From assembly GCA_030530775.1 (NCBI GenBank), contig JAUMUG010000003.1:186001-250000 (forward strand): 64,000 nt of DNA, read 5' to 3'. Shown here in pieces: positions 36,337 to 45,228 of the stretch (position 1 is its first letter; every line of letters starts with the position of its first letter). The position numbers and the translations under genes are program-made. The notes under the pieces were generated by a model, which made no database searches, was not told where the DNA came from, and was given only the letters and a program-made list of their open reading frames with translations. This stretch comes from Lautropia sp. (GTDB taxonomy: Bacteria > Pseudomonadota > Gammaproteobacteria > Burkholderiales > Burkholderiaceae_E).

Positions 36337-37025
36337 AGCCCTTTTTCCGCTTTCCACACACCCCCCATCTGATCTGGCTGGGTCAGGGTGTGCCACGTGA
36401 TGACAAGGTGCTGAGCAAGCCCGAAGTCAAGGCGCTGTTGTCCGATGAGGTGGTCGTCGAGGAAAAGCTCGATGGCGCAAACCTGGGTTTCTCGCTGGAC
36501 GAGGATGGCCATCTGCTGGCGCAGAACCGGGGCCAATACCTGCACGACCCCCTGGGCGGCCAGTTTGCCCGGCTGCCAGGCTGGATGGAGCTGCATGACG
36601 AGGCGCTACGCAGTGTGCTCACACCGGAGCTGATGCTGTTCGGAGAGTGGTGTGCCGCACGTCATTCGCTCGACTACGACGCCCTGCCCGATTGGTATTT
36701 GCTCTTCGATGTATACGACCGGGCCGAGCAGCGCTTCTGGGGCACCGCCCGACGCAATGCACTGGCCGAAAGTATCGGTCTGATCACCGTACCGCGCATT
36801 CTGGCCGGCCACACCTCGGTGGCCGACCTCAGACAACTGGTCACCGACCGTCCCAGCCTCTATCGAAGCGGCCCGCTCGAAGGTGTCGTCATCCGGCGCG
36901 AAGCCGGCGACTGGGCCGACAGTCGTGCCAAACTCGTCCGTCCCGACTTCACCCAGGCCATCGATACCCACTGGCGCAACCGTGCCATCGAATGGAACCG
37001 GGTGGATTGGAGCCGTGGTGGATGA
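36333..37025 (+). CDS. RNA ligase-family protein (small, single-domain)
   Basis: A 230-residue covalent nucleotidyltransferase of the RNA ligase superfamily. The adenylated lysine is K45 in EEKLDGANLGF (motif I), with R66, motif III FGEW (E105), motif IIIa YLLFDVYD (122-129), motif IV EGVVIRR (183-189) and motif V KLVRP (200-204). It is far smaller than DNA ligases and lacks their OB-fold domain, so RNA-end sealing is the best inference. It starts inside the PIN gene stop codon (ATGA). With the ATPase and nuclease it forms a three-gene operon; the ligase might repair RNA cut by the PIN protein. Confidence 0.85.
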   Translation: MKPFFRFPHTPHLIWLGQGVPRDDKVLSKPEVKALLSDEVVVEEKLDGANLGFSLDEDGHLLAQNRGQYLHDPLGGQFARLPGWMELHDEALRSVLTPELMLFGEWCAARHSLDYDALPDWYLLFDVYDRAEQRFWGTARRNALAESIGLITVPRILAGHTSVADLRQLVTDRPSLYRSGPLEGVVIRREAGDWADSRAKLVRPDFTQAIDTHWRNRAIEWNRVDWSRGG

Positions 37026-37157
37026 CGACGATGACGATCGCCACCGGCCACATTCACCGTAGCAGCGCGCAGTGCCCCGCCCCGACGCCTTTGCCAAAGC
37101 ACAGACGCAACTGCCGCTCTCTGCTGCAACGACAGCTCGAGGGCCTGCCGGTCCCGA

Positions 37158-38768
37158 TCATTCCTCCTGCAGCGCCGCATCGACAAATAGCGCCTCCAGC
37201 TGAAGCCGGGCACTGTCCAGTTCGGCCATGGTGACGGCATCACGGGCCTGCTGCACCTTCATTCTGCTTTCGGCACGGGCCAACGCACTCTCCCGACCGG
37301 AACGAAAACGCTTTTCGGCCAGAGCGCTGCGACTGAGCGCGAGCTCGTATCTGGCCCTGGCCAGTTCCAGCGTCTGTCCGGCCTCGCGCTGACGGTTCAG
37401 GTTGCGATGCCGATACTGTTCGAGGCGTGCCGCATGCTGCTCGCGCACCAGGTGCCTGCGCTGCAGTTCATGCTGTGCCTCATCTACCTTGGCACGGCCC
37501 AGCTGGCCGTCATACAGACGGTAGGACAACCGGAAACCCAGTACCGCTTCCTGCCTGCGAGTGTCGCGCAGCAGATCGTTCATACCATGCTCCTTTCGGC
37601 CGACGAAACCATAATGGGCAAACAGCGACAGCTGCGGTCGCTGCGCTGCCTTTTCTATCTGGATCCGATGACGCGCCGCTTCGATCTCCAGCCTCTGTTT
37701 TTCCAGCTCCAGGCTCGGGTGGGCGGCAACGGACTCCTGTTCCGGCCGGAATGCTGGCCCGCCGCTCAGGCGCCCATGATCCGGGCCAGCCCCCTCGTTG
37801 CCTCGCAGCGCTTTCAAATCCTCCTGCAGGGATGCACGGAAACGGCAGGCGTGCTCGACATCGGCCGCTTCGGCCGGCTGATTGGTGATGGCAGCCGCAT
37901 AACGTGCGTAGGCCGAATGCACCTGCAGCACCCGCTGCTCACGCTGCTGCGCTTTCTCGATCCGCTCCAGACGCGCGCTCCTGATCTCAATCTCGGCCAG
38001 CCGACCGTCACCATACCGGCGTTCGCTCAGTTTCAATCGATCCTCGGCCAGCGCCAGCTCGGCCTGTGCGCCGTGCCAATGTGCGCAGCTGCGCCGTAAA
38101 TCCAGATAGCGCAGCGCCACGTCGAACGCAGCCTTTCGCATCGCGATCTGCCGCCCGACACCGGCCGACAGCGCCAGCGCGCTTGCCTGCCGCAGGGCCG
38201 CCCGGTCGCCACCGCCGGAATACAGCCCATAGTTCGCCTCCAGACGGGGCAGTAATTGATAACGTGCCGAATCACTGGCGATATCGACCGGTACCATACC
38301 AATGCCGGGTACGAAGTAATCCGCTGAAAAGCCCGCGTAATCATCCCAGGAGCGAGTATTACTGAACTCGACCGAAAGCCCCAACGTAGGCCGGAAACGG
38401 GCACGAGCCTGTTTTTCCTTACTGCGGGCCTGCTGTATCTCGGTCTGACTCAGGCGCACATCCCACCGGTCGACCAGCGCCCGATCGATGGCCTCGGCCA
38501 GCGACTGCGGCAATGAAACGTCCTGGACACTCTCCGCACCCCGCGACTGCGGCAAGGAAGCGTCCCGTGCATCCTGCACATGCAGTGCCCAGCGAGACGC
38601 CTGTCCCCGTGGTGCGACCTGCGCTTCATGCAAACTTTGCATACGCGATGCACCCCGCGCTCGCTGCACATCCTGCACATCCTGCGCATGCACACAGGAA
38701 GCCATCATCAACAGCAACGACACCGGCCATCGTTGCAGCACCGCTTTCATTCTTTTCGCCTCATTCAT
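37158..38768 (-). CDS. TolC-family outer membrane efflux protein
   Basis: An outer-membrane channel of the TolC/OEP family, about 536 residues from this ATG. A signal peptide (MKAVLQRWPVSLLLMMASCVHA, second possible start at 38750) is followed by a repetitive Gln/Asp/Val- and Ser/Leu/Pro-rich segment and then two TolC-type repeats with long coiled-coil helices. The ATG overlaps the permease gene stop by eight bases. It is last in the MipA-MacA-MacB-TolC operon, giving a complete tripartite exporter. Confidence 0.88.
   Translation of the reverse strand: MNEAKRMKAVLQRWPVSLLLMMASCVHAQDVQDVQRARGASRMQSLHEAQVAPRGQASRWALHVQDARDASLPQSRGAESVQDVSLPQSLAEAIDRALVDRWDVRLSQTEIQQARSKEKQARARFRPTLGLSVEFSNTRSWDDYAGFSADYFVPGIGMVPVDIASDSARYQLLPRLEANYGLYSGGGDRAALRQASALALSAGVGRQIAMRKAAFDVALRYLDLRRSCAHWHGAQAELALAEDRLKLSERRYGDGRLAEIEIRSARLERIEKAQQREQRVLQVHSAYARYAAAITNQPAEAADVEHACRFRASLQEDLKALRGNEGAGPDHGRLSGGPAFRPEQESVAAHPSLELEKQRLEIEAARHRIQIEKAAQRPQLSLFAHYGFVGRKEHGMNDLLRDTRRQEAVLGFRLSYRLYDGQLGRAKVDEAQHELQRRHLVREQHAARLEQYRHRNLNRQREAGQTLELARARYELALSRSALAEKRFRSGRESALARAESRMKVQQARDAVTMAELDSARLQLEALFVDAALQEE
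38501..38565 (-). repeat. Imperfect 23-bp direct repeat in the TolC-like gene
   Basis: GCGACTGCGGCAAtGAAaCGTCC at 38501-38523 recurs at 38543-38565 with two mismatches (period 42). It encodes the duplicated SLPQS/VQD peptide. A 9-bp repeat (CATCCTGCA type) at about 38668-38690 encodes VQDVQDVQ in the same N-terminal region. Confidence 0.75.
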
Positions 38769-40026
38769 ATCGCAATGCCTCCACCGGCCGCAGGCGGGCC
38801 GCACGATGAGCCGGATACAGCCCGGCCAGGATGCCGACGGCCAACGCCGTCAACAGCGCCATCACGATCAGCGGCACGGAAGGCTTCAGCGGAAACCCCG
38901 TCAGCGCAACGATCAGCACACTCGACACACTGCCCAGTAACAAACCCAACAGCCCGCCGGCCAGACTGATCAGACAGGCTTCAAACATGAACTGCAGCAG
39001 AATGTCCCGTGATGAACCGCCGACGGCCTTGCGCAGCCCGATCTCACGGGTACGCTCCAGCACCGACGTGCTCATGATGTTGAGAATGCCCAGCCCGGCC
39101 ACCACCAACGACACCGCTGCCGCCACCATGCCCATGGTCGAGACCCCGCTCAGGATGCTCTGCGCGCTCTTCACATGGCTTTCCATGCTGTCGGAGCGGT
39201 AATCGAAGGCGTTCCGGTGACGCTGCCTCAAGAGCGCCTTCAAAGGTTCGACTGCCTGCTGATCGAAGCCCGGCGCGATCTCGAACTCCAGCACCGTGAT
39301 CCAGTCATCGCCCTGCATCGTCTGCATGCGCCGATAAGGAATCAGTACCCGCTCATTGGCGTCACCTTCACCCGAGCCGATGCTGTCGAGAAAGGAACGG
39401 TCCTTCGGCTTGAGCACGCCAATGATGGTCAATCGCAGATCGCCGACGCGCAACTCGGCTCCAAGTGGATCATGACCATTCGGAAACAAGCGCTCGCGAA
39501 TCTTGCTGCCGATGATGGCGTAAGGCCGGCCTCCGTCGATGTCCTGCACCGAAAAATCCCGTCCCAAAACCAACCGATCGTTGTTGATCTGCAGATGCAG
39601 CTGATCGATGCCTTCGAGCTTGGCCTTGACGTAGCGGCCGTTGGCGCGTACGGCGGGGCTGGCATCACGCAGAAAAACCCATGGCGAGATATGGCGCAAT
39701 CCCGGGCAGCAGTTCGACTGACGGATGGCCTGCAGATCATGGTTGTCGATACCGGAGCCTTCGCGCTGCACGCGATTCGGGTCCGAACTTTGCTGATCCC
39801 GGAACAGCCAGGCGGTGCGAAGTCCGAAGCTTTCCAGCTCGGAAAACACCTGCTGTTTACCTCCTTCGCTGACCACCCCGATCAGCACTACCGCCGCGAT
39901 ACCTATACCGATGCCCAGAATGCTGAGCAGTGCCCGCATCCGATGATCGGCCATACTCAACCATGCCTGCAGACCCAGATCGCGCCAATGGCTCCAGATG
40001 TGTGCACGTGCCGCTGCCCTGTTCAT
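38761..40026 (-). CDS. MacB-like ABC transporter permease
   Basis: A 421-residue MacB/FtsX-family permease. One N-terminal membrane helix (about 29-52), a large periplasmic domain (about 55-300) and three C-terminal helices ending in PAHRAARLRPVEALRYE, the family C-terminal signature. Here the ATPase is a separate protein (40023-40697) rather than fused. The start overlaps the ATPase gene by four bases. Confidence 0.92.
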   Translation of the reverse strand: MNRAAARAHIWSHWRDLGLQAWLSMADHRMRALLSILGIGIGIAAVVLIGVVSEGGKQQVFSELESFGLRTAWLFRDQQSSDPNRVQREGSGIDNHDLQAIRQSNCCPGLRHISPWVFLRDASPAVRANGRYVKAKLEGIDQLHLQINNDRLVLGRDFSVQDIDGGRPYAIIGSKIRERLFPNGHDPLGAELRVGDLRLTIIGVLKPKDRSFLDSIGSGEGDANERVLIPYRRMQTMQGDDWITVLEFEIAPGFDQQAVEPLKALLRQRHRNAFDYRSDSMESHVKSAQSILSGVSTMGMVAAAVSLVVAGLGILNIMSTSVLERTREIGLRKAVGGSSRDILLQFMFEACLISLAGGLLGLLLGSVSSVLIVALTGFPLKPSVPLIVMALLTALAVGILAGLYPAHRAARLRPVEALRYE

Positions 40027-40697
40027 TGCCGCCGATCCTCCTCGATGACGCCATCACGCAGGCGGATGACGCGTTGGGCGTGAGCCGCGATGTCGGCCTC
40101 ATGCGTCACCATGACGATGGTCTTGCCCCGTGCATGGAAGCGGTGGAAGATACCCATGATTTCTTCGCCCGCCACCGAATCCAGACTGCCGGTCGGTTCA
40201 TCGGCAATCAGAATCTGCGGATCGTTGACGATCGCCCGCGCAATCGCCACCCGCTGCTGCTGCCCACCCGACAGTTCCGAAGGTGCATGCGACAGCCGAT
40301 CGCCGAGTCCCACCTCGGCCAGCGCGGCGGCGGCCCGACGCTGACGCTCGATGGCCGGCACCCGGCCATAGATCATCGGCAACTCGACATTGCGCAGCGC
40401 ACTCAGCCGGGGAATCAGATTGAACAGCTGAAAGACGAAACCGAATTGGCGATTGCGCAACGCGGCCAGTTGATCGGCACTGAAATGTTCGATCCGCCGG
40501 CCATCGAGCTCATAAATGCCGGTATCGAGGTTGTCCAGACAACCCAGGATGTTCAGAAAGGTCGTCTTGCCTGAACCGGAAGCACCCATGATCGCCACGA
40601 ACTCCCCCTGCTCGATCCGGACATCGATACCGTTCAGGACCGGTACATCGTGAAGGCCACGCCGGTAGGATTTCCTGACCTGTTCGACCCGGATCAT
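40023..40697 (-). CDS. MacB/LolD-type ABC transporter ATP-binding protein
   Basis: A 224-residue nucleotide-binding subunit. Walker A GASGSGKT (38-45), Q-loop FVFQLFNLIP, signature LSGGQQQR, Walker B ILIADEPTGSLD and H-loop MVTHE. It is coupled by four-base overlaps to the adaptor upstream and the permease downstream. It powers the mechanotransmission-type exporter formed with these genes. Confidence 0.95.
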   Translation of the reverse strand: MIRVEQVRKSYRRGLHDVPVLNGIDVRIEQGEFVAIMGASGSGKTTFLNILGCLDNLDTGIYELDGRRIEHFSADQLAALRNRQFGFVFQLFNLIPRLSALRNVELPMIYGRVPAIERQRRAAAALAEVGLGDRLSHAPSELSGGQQQRVAIARAIVNDPQILIADEPTGSLDSVAGEEIMGIFHRFHARGKTIVMVTHEADIAAHAQRVIRLRDGVIEEDRRQ

Positions 40698-41767
40698 GGC
40701 GCCTCCCGCACCCTCGCCGCATCACCCTCTTGCAGCTCCCTGCCTTCGGCCAGCACCACGGCCTGCCCGGCCGCGACACCCTGGAGAATTTCGACATGAC
40801 GATCACCCATGGCACCGGTTTCGACCGGCTGCAGCGCCAGATGTCCCTGCCGTATCACCCAGACGTAGCTTTTCCCGTCCCGGTTCACCAGCGCCTTAGG
40901 CGGCAGACGCAGCGCGGACTCGCGTGCCTTCGTCACGAAATCCACGTCCACCTGCTGTTTGAGGCGCAGTGGTAGACTCGTGTCACGTGCACTGACCCAT
41001 ACTGGCAGATGCACGGCAGTCCCTTCCTTTTTGACCGAAGGGTCGACACGCAGCACCTGTTCATCGGCCGTTACGCCACCCGCCGTGCCGAGCGCCACCC
41101 GGGCTTTCATGCCCGGCTCGATGGCTGTCGCATCGACGGGATCGAGCTTGACCAAAATCTCCCGCTCGGTGACGCTGGCCACCGTCAGCAACGCCTTGCC
41201 CACCTCGATGAACTCGCCCCGGTTCGCCTGGCGTTCCGTGACGCTTCCCGCGATCGGTGCTTCGATCCGATGGCGCTGCAGGCGCAGACGGGCCGTTTCC
41301 AGATGGGCCTCTTCACGCTGCAACTGCAGCCGCGCATTCTTCAGCCGGTCGCTGGCCTCGCGGGCGGCATCCCGGCTGCCGCCCCCGGCCGCCAGATCCT
41401 GCCGGCGTTCCCGCAGCCTGCGCTCCAGCTGGCCAATCTGGTTGCGCGCCTCCTGTACTGCGGCGCTACGGACGCGCAACTCGTTGCGTGCCTCGGCTTC
41501 ATCCAACACCACCAGCAGCTGTCCCGCGTCGACGGCATCCCCGACCCTGGCCTTGACCTCGGCCACCACCCCCGGCACCATCGCCGTCAGGTGGGCGACG
41601 TGTTCACTGTGCACGACACCGGTGGCCCGGATCCGGGTGGTGATGCTGCCCCTGTCGGCCTCGACCTGCATCACTTCGATCGGCTCGGCTTCTCCGCCCA
41701 GCCAAAGACAAGCCACGGCCAGCAACGCCGCGACGATCAGGACATGGACAATGCGCTTGGCTTTCAT
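40694..41767 (-). CDS. MacA-like periplasmic adaptor (membrane fusion protein)
   Basis: A 357-residue HlyD/MacA-family adaptor. A single N-terminal membrane segment (about 6-24), lipoyl halves VPGVVAEVKARVGDAVDAGQLLVVLD and IEAPIAGSVTERQANRGEFIEVGKALLTVAS flanking a coiled-coil hairpin (about 95-165), then beta-barrel and membrane-proximal domains. It links the MacB-like permease to the TolC-like channel. The substrate is not evident. Confidence 0.93.
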   Translation of the reverse strand: MKAKRIVHVLIVAALLAVACLWLGGEAEPIEVMQVEADRGSITTRIRATGVVHSEHVAHLTAMVPGVVAEVKARVGDAVDAGQLLVVLDEAEARNELRVRSAAVQEARNQIGQLERRLRERRQDLAAGGGSRDAAREASDRLKNARLQLQREEAHLETARLRLQRHRIEAPIAGSVTERQANRGEFIEVGKALLTVASVTEREILVKLDPVDATAIEPGMKARVALGTAGGVTADEQVLRVDPSVKKEGTAVHLPVWVSARDTSLPLRLKQQVDVDFVTKARESALRLPPKALVNRDGKSYVWVIRQGHLALQPVETGAMGDRHVEILQGVAAGQAVVLAEGRELQEGDAARVREAP

Positions 41768-41862
41768 GGCGCGGTCTCCTTTCCAACCGGTTCGGGCCTG
41801 TTACCGGCCAAGCTACAGCCTCTGCACCTGCAGGCTGCAGCTTCCGCCGACAGGCCCGGCAC

Positions 41863-42834
41863 TCAAAACGTATAGACCACGCCCACACCGGCACTGACGG
41901 TGTTGTTCGTCTCGACGATCGGGCTCTTACGGATATGCGACGTGAAAGTCATGGCTTCGACGCCGGCGATGATGCCCCAGTGCCTGTCCAGCCGCCGTGC
42001 CCAGTCCACCGACACCGAATAGGCGTAGATACCGGACTTGGCGTCGAAACGGCTGAAGCTCGATGCGGCGGCCTGCCTGCCGTTCACACCGAAATACCCT
42101 TGGTTGTAACGCTTACTGCCTCCCAGCGCATTCAACCCCACCTGAACGACATCACGACCGCTCTGATACACCAGCGTATCCAGTCCCAGACGGAAATAAT
42201 CACTCGCCTGATCACGTTTCTTCAGCCGGAAGCCGATCTCGCCGTTCACGCTCAGCCAGGGCGTCAGCTGCTGGCCCAGCCGGAACTCGGCCACCGGCGA
42301 ACCGCTGATGTTGCCCATGCCGCGCAGCCGGTCGGCACCGATGTGACGCTTGCTGTCGTGATCCTTGCGACCCGGCTCATAGTTCAACACCGCACCGAAG
42401 GAAGTACCGCCGTCCGTCTGGTAGCCAAAGCCCAGGCCGCGGGCGTTGTCCATGAAGAATGGCCCCCAGTTGTAGGCGATGCCCAGCATCGAGTTCAGAT
42501 AGGTACGATATTCCTTGCTGCCCAGATAGCGTGCCTCGCGCGCCACGCCCAGGCCCAGTGAGAACTGCCAGCCATCCTTCGTCTCGGTTCCGGTATCGCC
42601 CTGGTTCCGTGTCCAATCCTCGACGAATGCGGCCTCTTGCTCCATCGCGGCCAGATCGTACCTCCGCACGTCCTGCTTCGGCTGCACCGGAAAGACAGCT
42701 TCCATCGGCTTGGCGCGCAGGCCGGCTCTGCCCTGGGTCGAGGATTCACTGGCCAAGGCAGGTTGCCAGATCGAAACGCCTACCAAACCCGCGCACAACA
42801 CCACCTGCAGGCCATGCCGTTGAGTCTTTCTCAT
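41863..42834 (-). CDS. MipA/OmpV-family outer membrane protein
   Basis: A 323-residue predicted beta-barrel of the MipA/OmpV family, ending in an aromatic residue (VGVVYTF) as outer-membrane proteins do. The signal peptide spans about 1-28 (ending ALA). AAGGAG 6 bases before the ATG fixes the start. It leads the export operon, 95 bases before the adaptor. MipA in E. coli is a murein-synthesis scaffold, while other family members are linked to antibiotic or metal responses, so its role here is open. Confidence 0.88.
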   Translation of the reverse strand: MRKTQRHGLQVVLCAGLVGVSIWQPALASESSTQGRAGLRAKPMEAVFPVQPKQDVRRYDLAAMEQEAAFVEDWTRNQGDTGTETKDGWQFSLGLGVAREARYLGSKEYRTYLNSMLGIAYNWGPFFMDNARGLGFGYQTDGGTSFGAVLNYEPGRKDHDSKRHIGADRLRGMGNISGSPVAEFRLGQQLTPWLSVNGEIGFRLKKRDQASDYFRLGLDTLVYQSGRDVVQVGLNALGGSKRYNQGYFGVNGRQAAASSFSRFDAKSGIYAYSVSVDWARRLDRHWGIIAGVEAMTFTSHIRKSPIVETNNTVSAGVGVVYTF

Positions 42835-43080
42835 GGTTTGCTCCTTCGTCGTCGAATCACAGACACAGACGGGTGTCCGTTCCGTTGATGACGACAGTAG
42901 AACAACCAATCCCCAAGCCTCTGTTCAGAAACGATGAAGATTTGATCAATTCCGGCAGCTGCGTGAAAAACTGCCGGCAAAGGAGCACTGTCGATCAGGC
43001 ATTCATCGACGGGCAGGTGGGATATTCACACAGGACGGGAGCATATCGAACGACACGACGGTACGGCCTTCGGCTTCGGC

Positions 43081-44142
43081 TCACCGCCCGCGCACCTTGG
43101 CCAGCTCCGCCTGCAGTTCGGCCACGATATCGGCGCCGATCCTGTTGACGTGGCTCTCGACCACCGGCTTCATTTTTTCGCGCAGCCTGTCCATTTCTTC
43201 GGGCGGCAGCTCGTTCACCTGCATGCCGGCCGCCTTCAGTGCGCCCAGCGCCACCGACTCCTGCTCGCGTGCCAACTTACGCTGATATGCGATGGCTTCG
43301 GCCGCCGCTTCCTGGAAAGCCTTTTTCTCATCGGCACTGAAGGTGTCCCAGACCTTCTTGCTGATGATCATCGACTGCGGGTTGTACTGGTGCCGGGTCA
43401 GTGTCAGGTATTTCTGCACCTCGGCAAACTTGTTGGCCTGGATGACCGTCAGCGGATTCTCCTGGCCGTCGACAGCCCGCTGCTCCAGTGCGTTGAACAG
43501 CTCGGGAAAGGCCAGCGATACCGGGTTGGCACCCAGCGCGTCGACCCAGTCGATATTGATCGGATTCGGAATCACACGCAGTTTCAGCCCTTCGATTTCG
43601 TCGATCTTGGTGACCGGGCGCACATTGTTGGTCAGGTTACGAAAGCCCAGCTCCCAGTAACCCAGACCGACGATACCCTTGTCTTCGAGCGCCGCATGCA
43701 GCTTCCGACCCAGCGGGCCATCGACGATGGCATCGACCTCGGCCGCATCCTGGAACATGAAGGGCAGATCGAAAACACCCATCGCAGGCACATTGGAGGC
43801 CAGAATGCCGGAATTGAGCACGGTCATCTGTACGGTGCCACCCTGCAATGCCGACACGGTCTGTTGGTCCCCACCCAGCACACCACCGGCAAAGACACGC
43901 ACCTTGATCCTGCCGCCGCTCTTTTCCTTGATCAGATCGGCAAACTTCTGCGACCCCAGCTCGGCCGGATGACCCTTGGGATTTTGAATGGCCAGCCGCA
44001 GTTGCCGAGACTGGAATTCCTGCGCCTGTGCGGCAATACTGCTGCCGCACAGTGCCGCCATGGCCAGCACACCGGCTGCCAGGCGCCTGATGCCGACCCG
44101 GCGCATCGAGCCTTGCCGAATGATTGGATTCCTGATTTTCAT
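43081..44142 (-). CDS. dctP: TRAP transporter substrate-binding protein DctP
   Basis: A 353-residue periplasmic solute-binding protein of the DctP family. A signal peptide (ending AAQAQ, about residue 41) is followed by the family pattern including GELG-type AIQNPKGHPAELGSQKFADLI, the conserved Arg in KLRVIPNP and the segment GQENPLTVIQANKF. AGGGA lies just before the ATG. It is last in the operon dctQ-dctM-aroE-dctP, so the ligand may be a substrate of the dehydrogenase, such as shikimate or quinate. Confidence 0.92.
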   Translation of the reverse strand: MKIRNPIIRQGSMRRVGIRRLAAGVLAMAALCGSSIAAQAQEFQSRQLRLAIQNPKGHPAELGSQKFADLIKEKSGGRIKVRVFAGGVLGGDQQTVSALQGGTVQMTVLNSGILASNVPAMGVFDLPFMFQDAAEVDAIVDGPLGRKLHAALEDKGIVGLGYWELGFRNLTNNVRPVTKIDEIEGLKLRVIPNPINIDWVDALGANPVSLAFPELFNALEQRAVDGQENPLTVIQANKFAEVQKYLTLTRHQYNPQSMIISKKVWDTFSADEKKAFQEAAAEAIAYQRKLAREQESVALGALKAAGMQVNELPPEEMDRLREKMKPVVESHVNRIGADIVAELQAELAKVRGR

Positions 44143-44147
44143 GTTCC

Positions 44148-45173
44148 CTATCGATCTCCCTGGTTGGTATCCTTGGCCATTGCGTGCCCGGCTGCTGCAT
44201 GCTGCCCCGGATAGCGGCCGAACGACGCCAGCATCCGCCCGACATCCGGCTCCAGCCCGGTAAAGAAGCGAAAGGCGTCCACCGCCTGGAATACGGCCAT
44301 GCCGCTGCCATCCAGTGTACGGCATCCTTTCCGCCGGCAGACCCGCAGCAGCTCGGTCTGCAACGGGAAATAGATGATCTCCGAAACCCAGTGCCGTGGC
44401 TCGATCCATTCGGCCGGCAGCGGCAACCCCGGCTGCTTGGCCATGCCAGTCGGTGTGCAGTGAATCAGGCCATCGGCCTGCTTCATGGCGTGCTGTAGAT
44501 CATCGCAGACCACCGCCCGGTCCGCACCGAAACGCGCCTGCAGATCGTCCACCAGCCTTTGTGCACGAATCGCAACCGTGTCACAGACATGCAGCCTGCC
44601 CACCTGCTGCAACAAGGCGGCATGAGCCACGGCCGATCCGGCCCCCCCGGCGCCCAGCAGCACGACTTCGTCCCGCGTCACGTCCGGCAGTCCACGCGCA
44701 AAGGCCGCCGCCCAGCCACTGCAATCGGTATTGTGGCCGATCCGGCACCCATCACGTAGTACCACGGTGTTGACGGCATCGAGAGCACGAGCATTGTCCG
44801 ACAGTTCGTGCAGCAACGGCACCACCCGCTGTTTGAAGGGATAGGTGATGTTCAGCCCTCGAAATCCCTCGGCCTCGGCCTGTGCCAGCAGCCGCGGCAA
44901 ATCGTCCACCCCCGCCCCGAGCTGTGCGGTATCGATCAGTCGATAACGGTAACGCAGACCCTGCGCCCGCCCCTCCTGCTCATGCATCCAGGGGGTACGG
45001 GATGCCTGAATGCCTTCGCCGATCAGTCCGCACAATACTTCCTGGTGCTGAGCCACGTCCGGGCCTCGAATGCCATCCGCGACTCCGGCACCATCCGGGG
45101 CTGATGCCGTGTCCGGACCCTGACTGGCAGGTTCGTCGATTTCCACCCCAGGGGCGGCACTCATCTCGTCCAT
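44148..45173 (-). CDS. aroE: Shikimate/quinate dehydrogenase (AroE family)
   Basis: A NAD(P)-dependent dehydrogenase of the AroE/YdiB family. The catalytic Lys is in NITYPFKQ and the Asp in GHNTDCSGW; the dinucleotide-binding loop is LLGAGGAGSAVAHA and the C-terminal DGSGMAVFQAVDAF block is conserved. The first 45 residues are an Asp/Ala/Pro-rich leader, and an ATG nine bases downstream is an equal start. Its position inside a TRAP transporter operon suggests a catabolic role on imported shikimate or quinate rather than the biosynthetic step. The ORF ends five bases before dctP. Confidence 0.92.
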   Translation of the reverse strand: MDEMSAAPGVEIDEPASQGPDTASAPDGAGVADGIRGPDVAQHQEVLCGLIGEGIQASRTPWMHEQEGRAQGLRYRYRLIDTAQLGAGVDDLPRLLAQAEAEGFRGLNITYPFKQRVVPLLHELSDNARALDAVNTVVLRDGCRIGHNTDCSGWAAAFARGLPDVTRDEVVLLGAGGAGSAVAHAALLQQVGRLHVCDTVAIRAQRLVDDLQARFGADRAVVCDDLQHAMKQADGLIHCTPTGMAKQPGLPLPAEWIEPRHWVSEIIYFPLQTELLRVCRRKGCRTLDGSGMAVFQAVDAFRFFTGLEPDVGRMLASFGRYPGQHAAAGHAMAKDTNQGDR

Positions 45174-45228
45174 CGAAGCCGTGCGCTCCTCTCGTCCATT
45201 GAAGCGATGCTCATCTCATCCGTTGAGC
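45164..45228. repeat. Three imperfect 15-16 bp direct repeats at the dctM/aroE junction
   Basis: TCTCGTCCATCGAAGC (45164-45179), TCTCGTCCATTGAAGC (45190-45205) and TCTCATCCGTTGAGC (45214-45228) are spaced 24-26 bases apart. They cover the dctM stop codon, the spacer and the aroE start. The middle copy contains a second ATGGACGAG like the aroE start. Confidence 0.7.

Noticed and set aside
36333..37025. ATP-dependent DNA ligase
   Set aside because: It is only 230 residues with no OB-fold, and motif spacing fits RNA ligases better.
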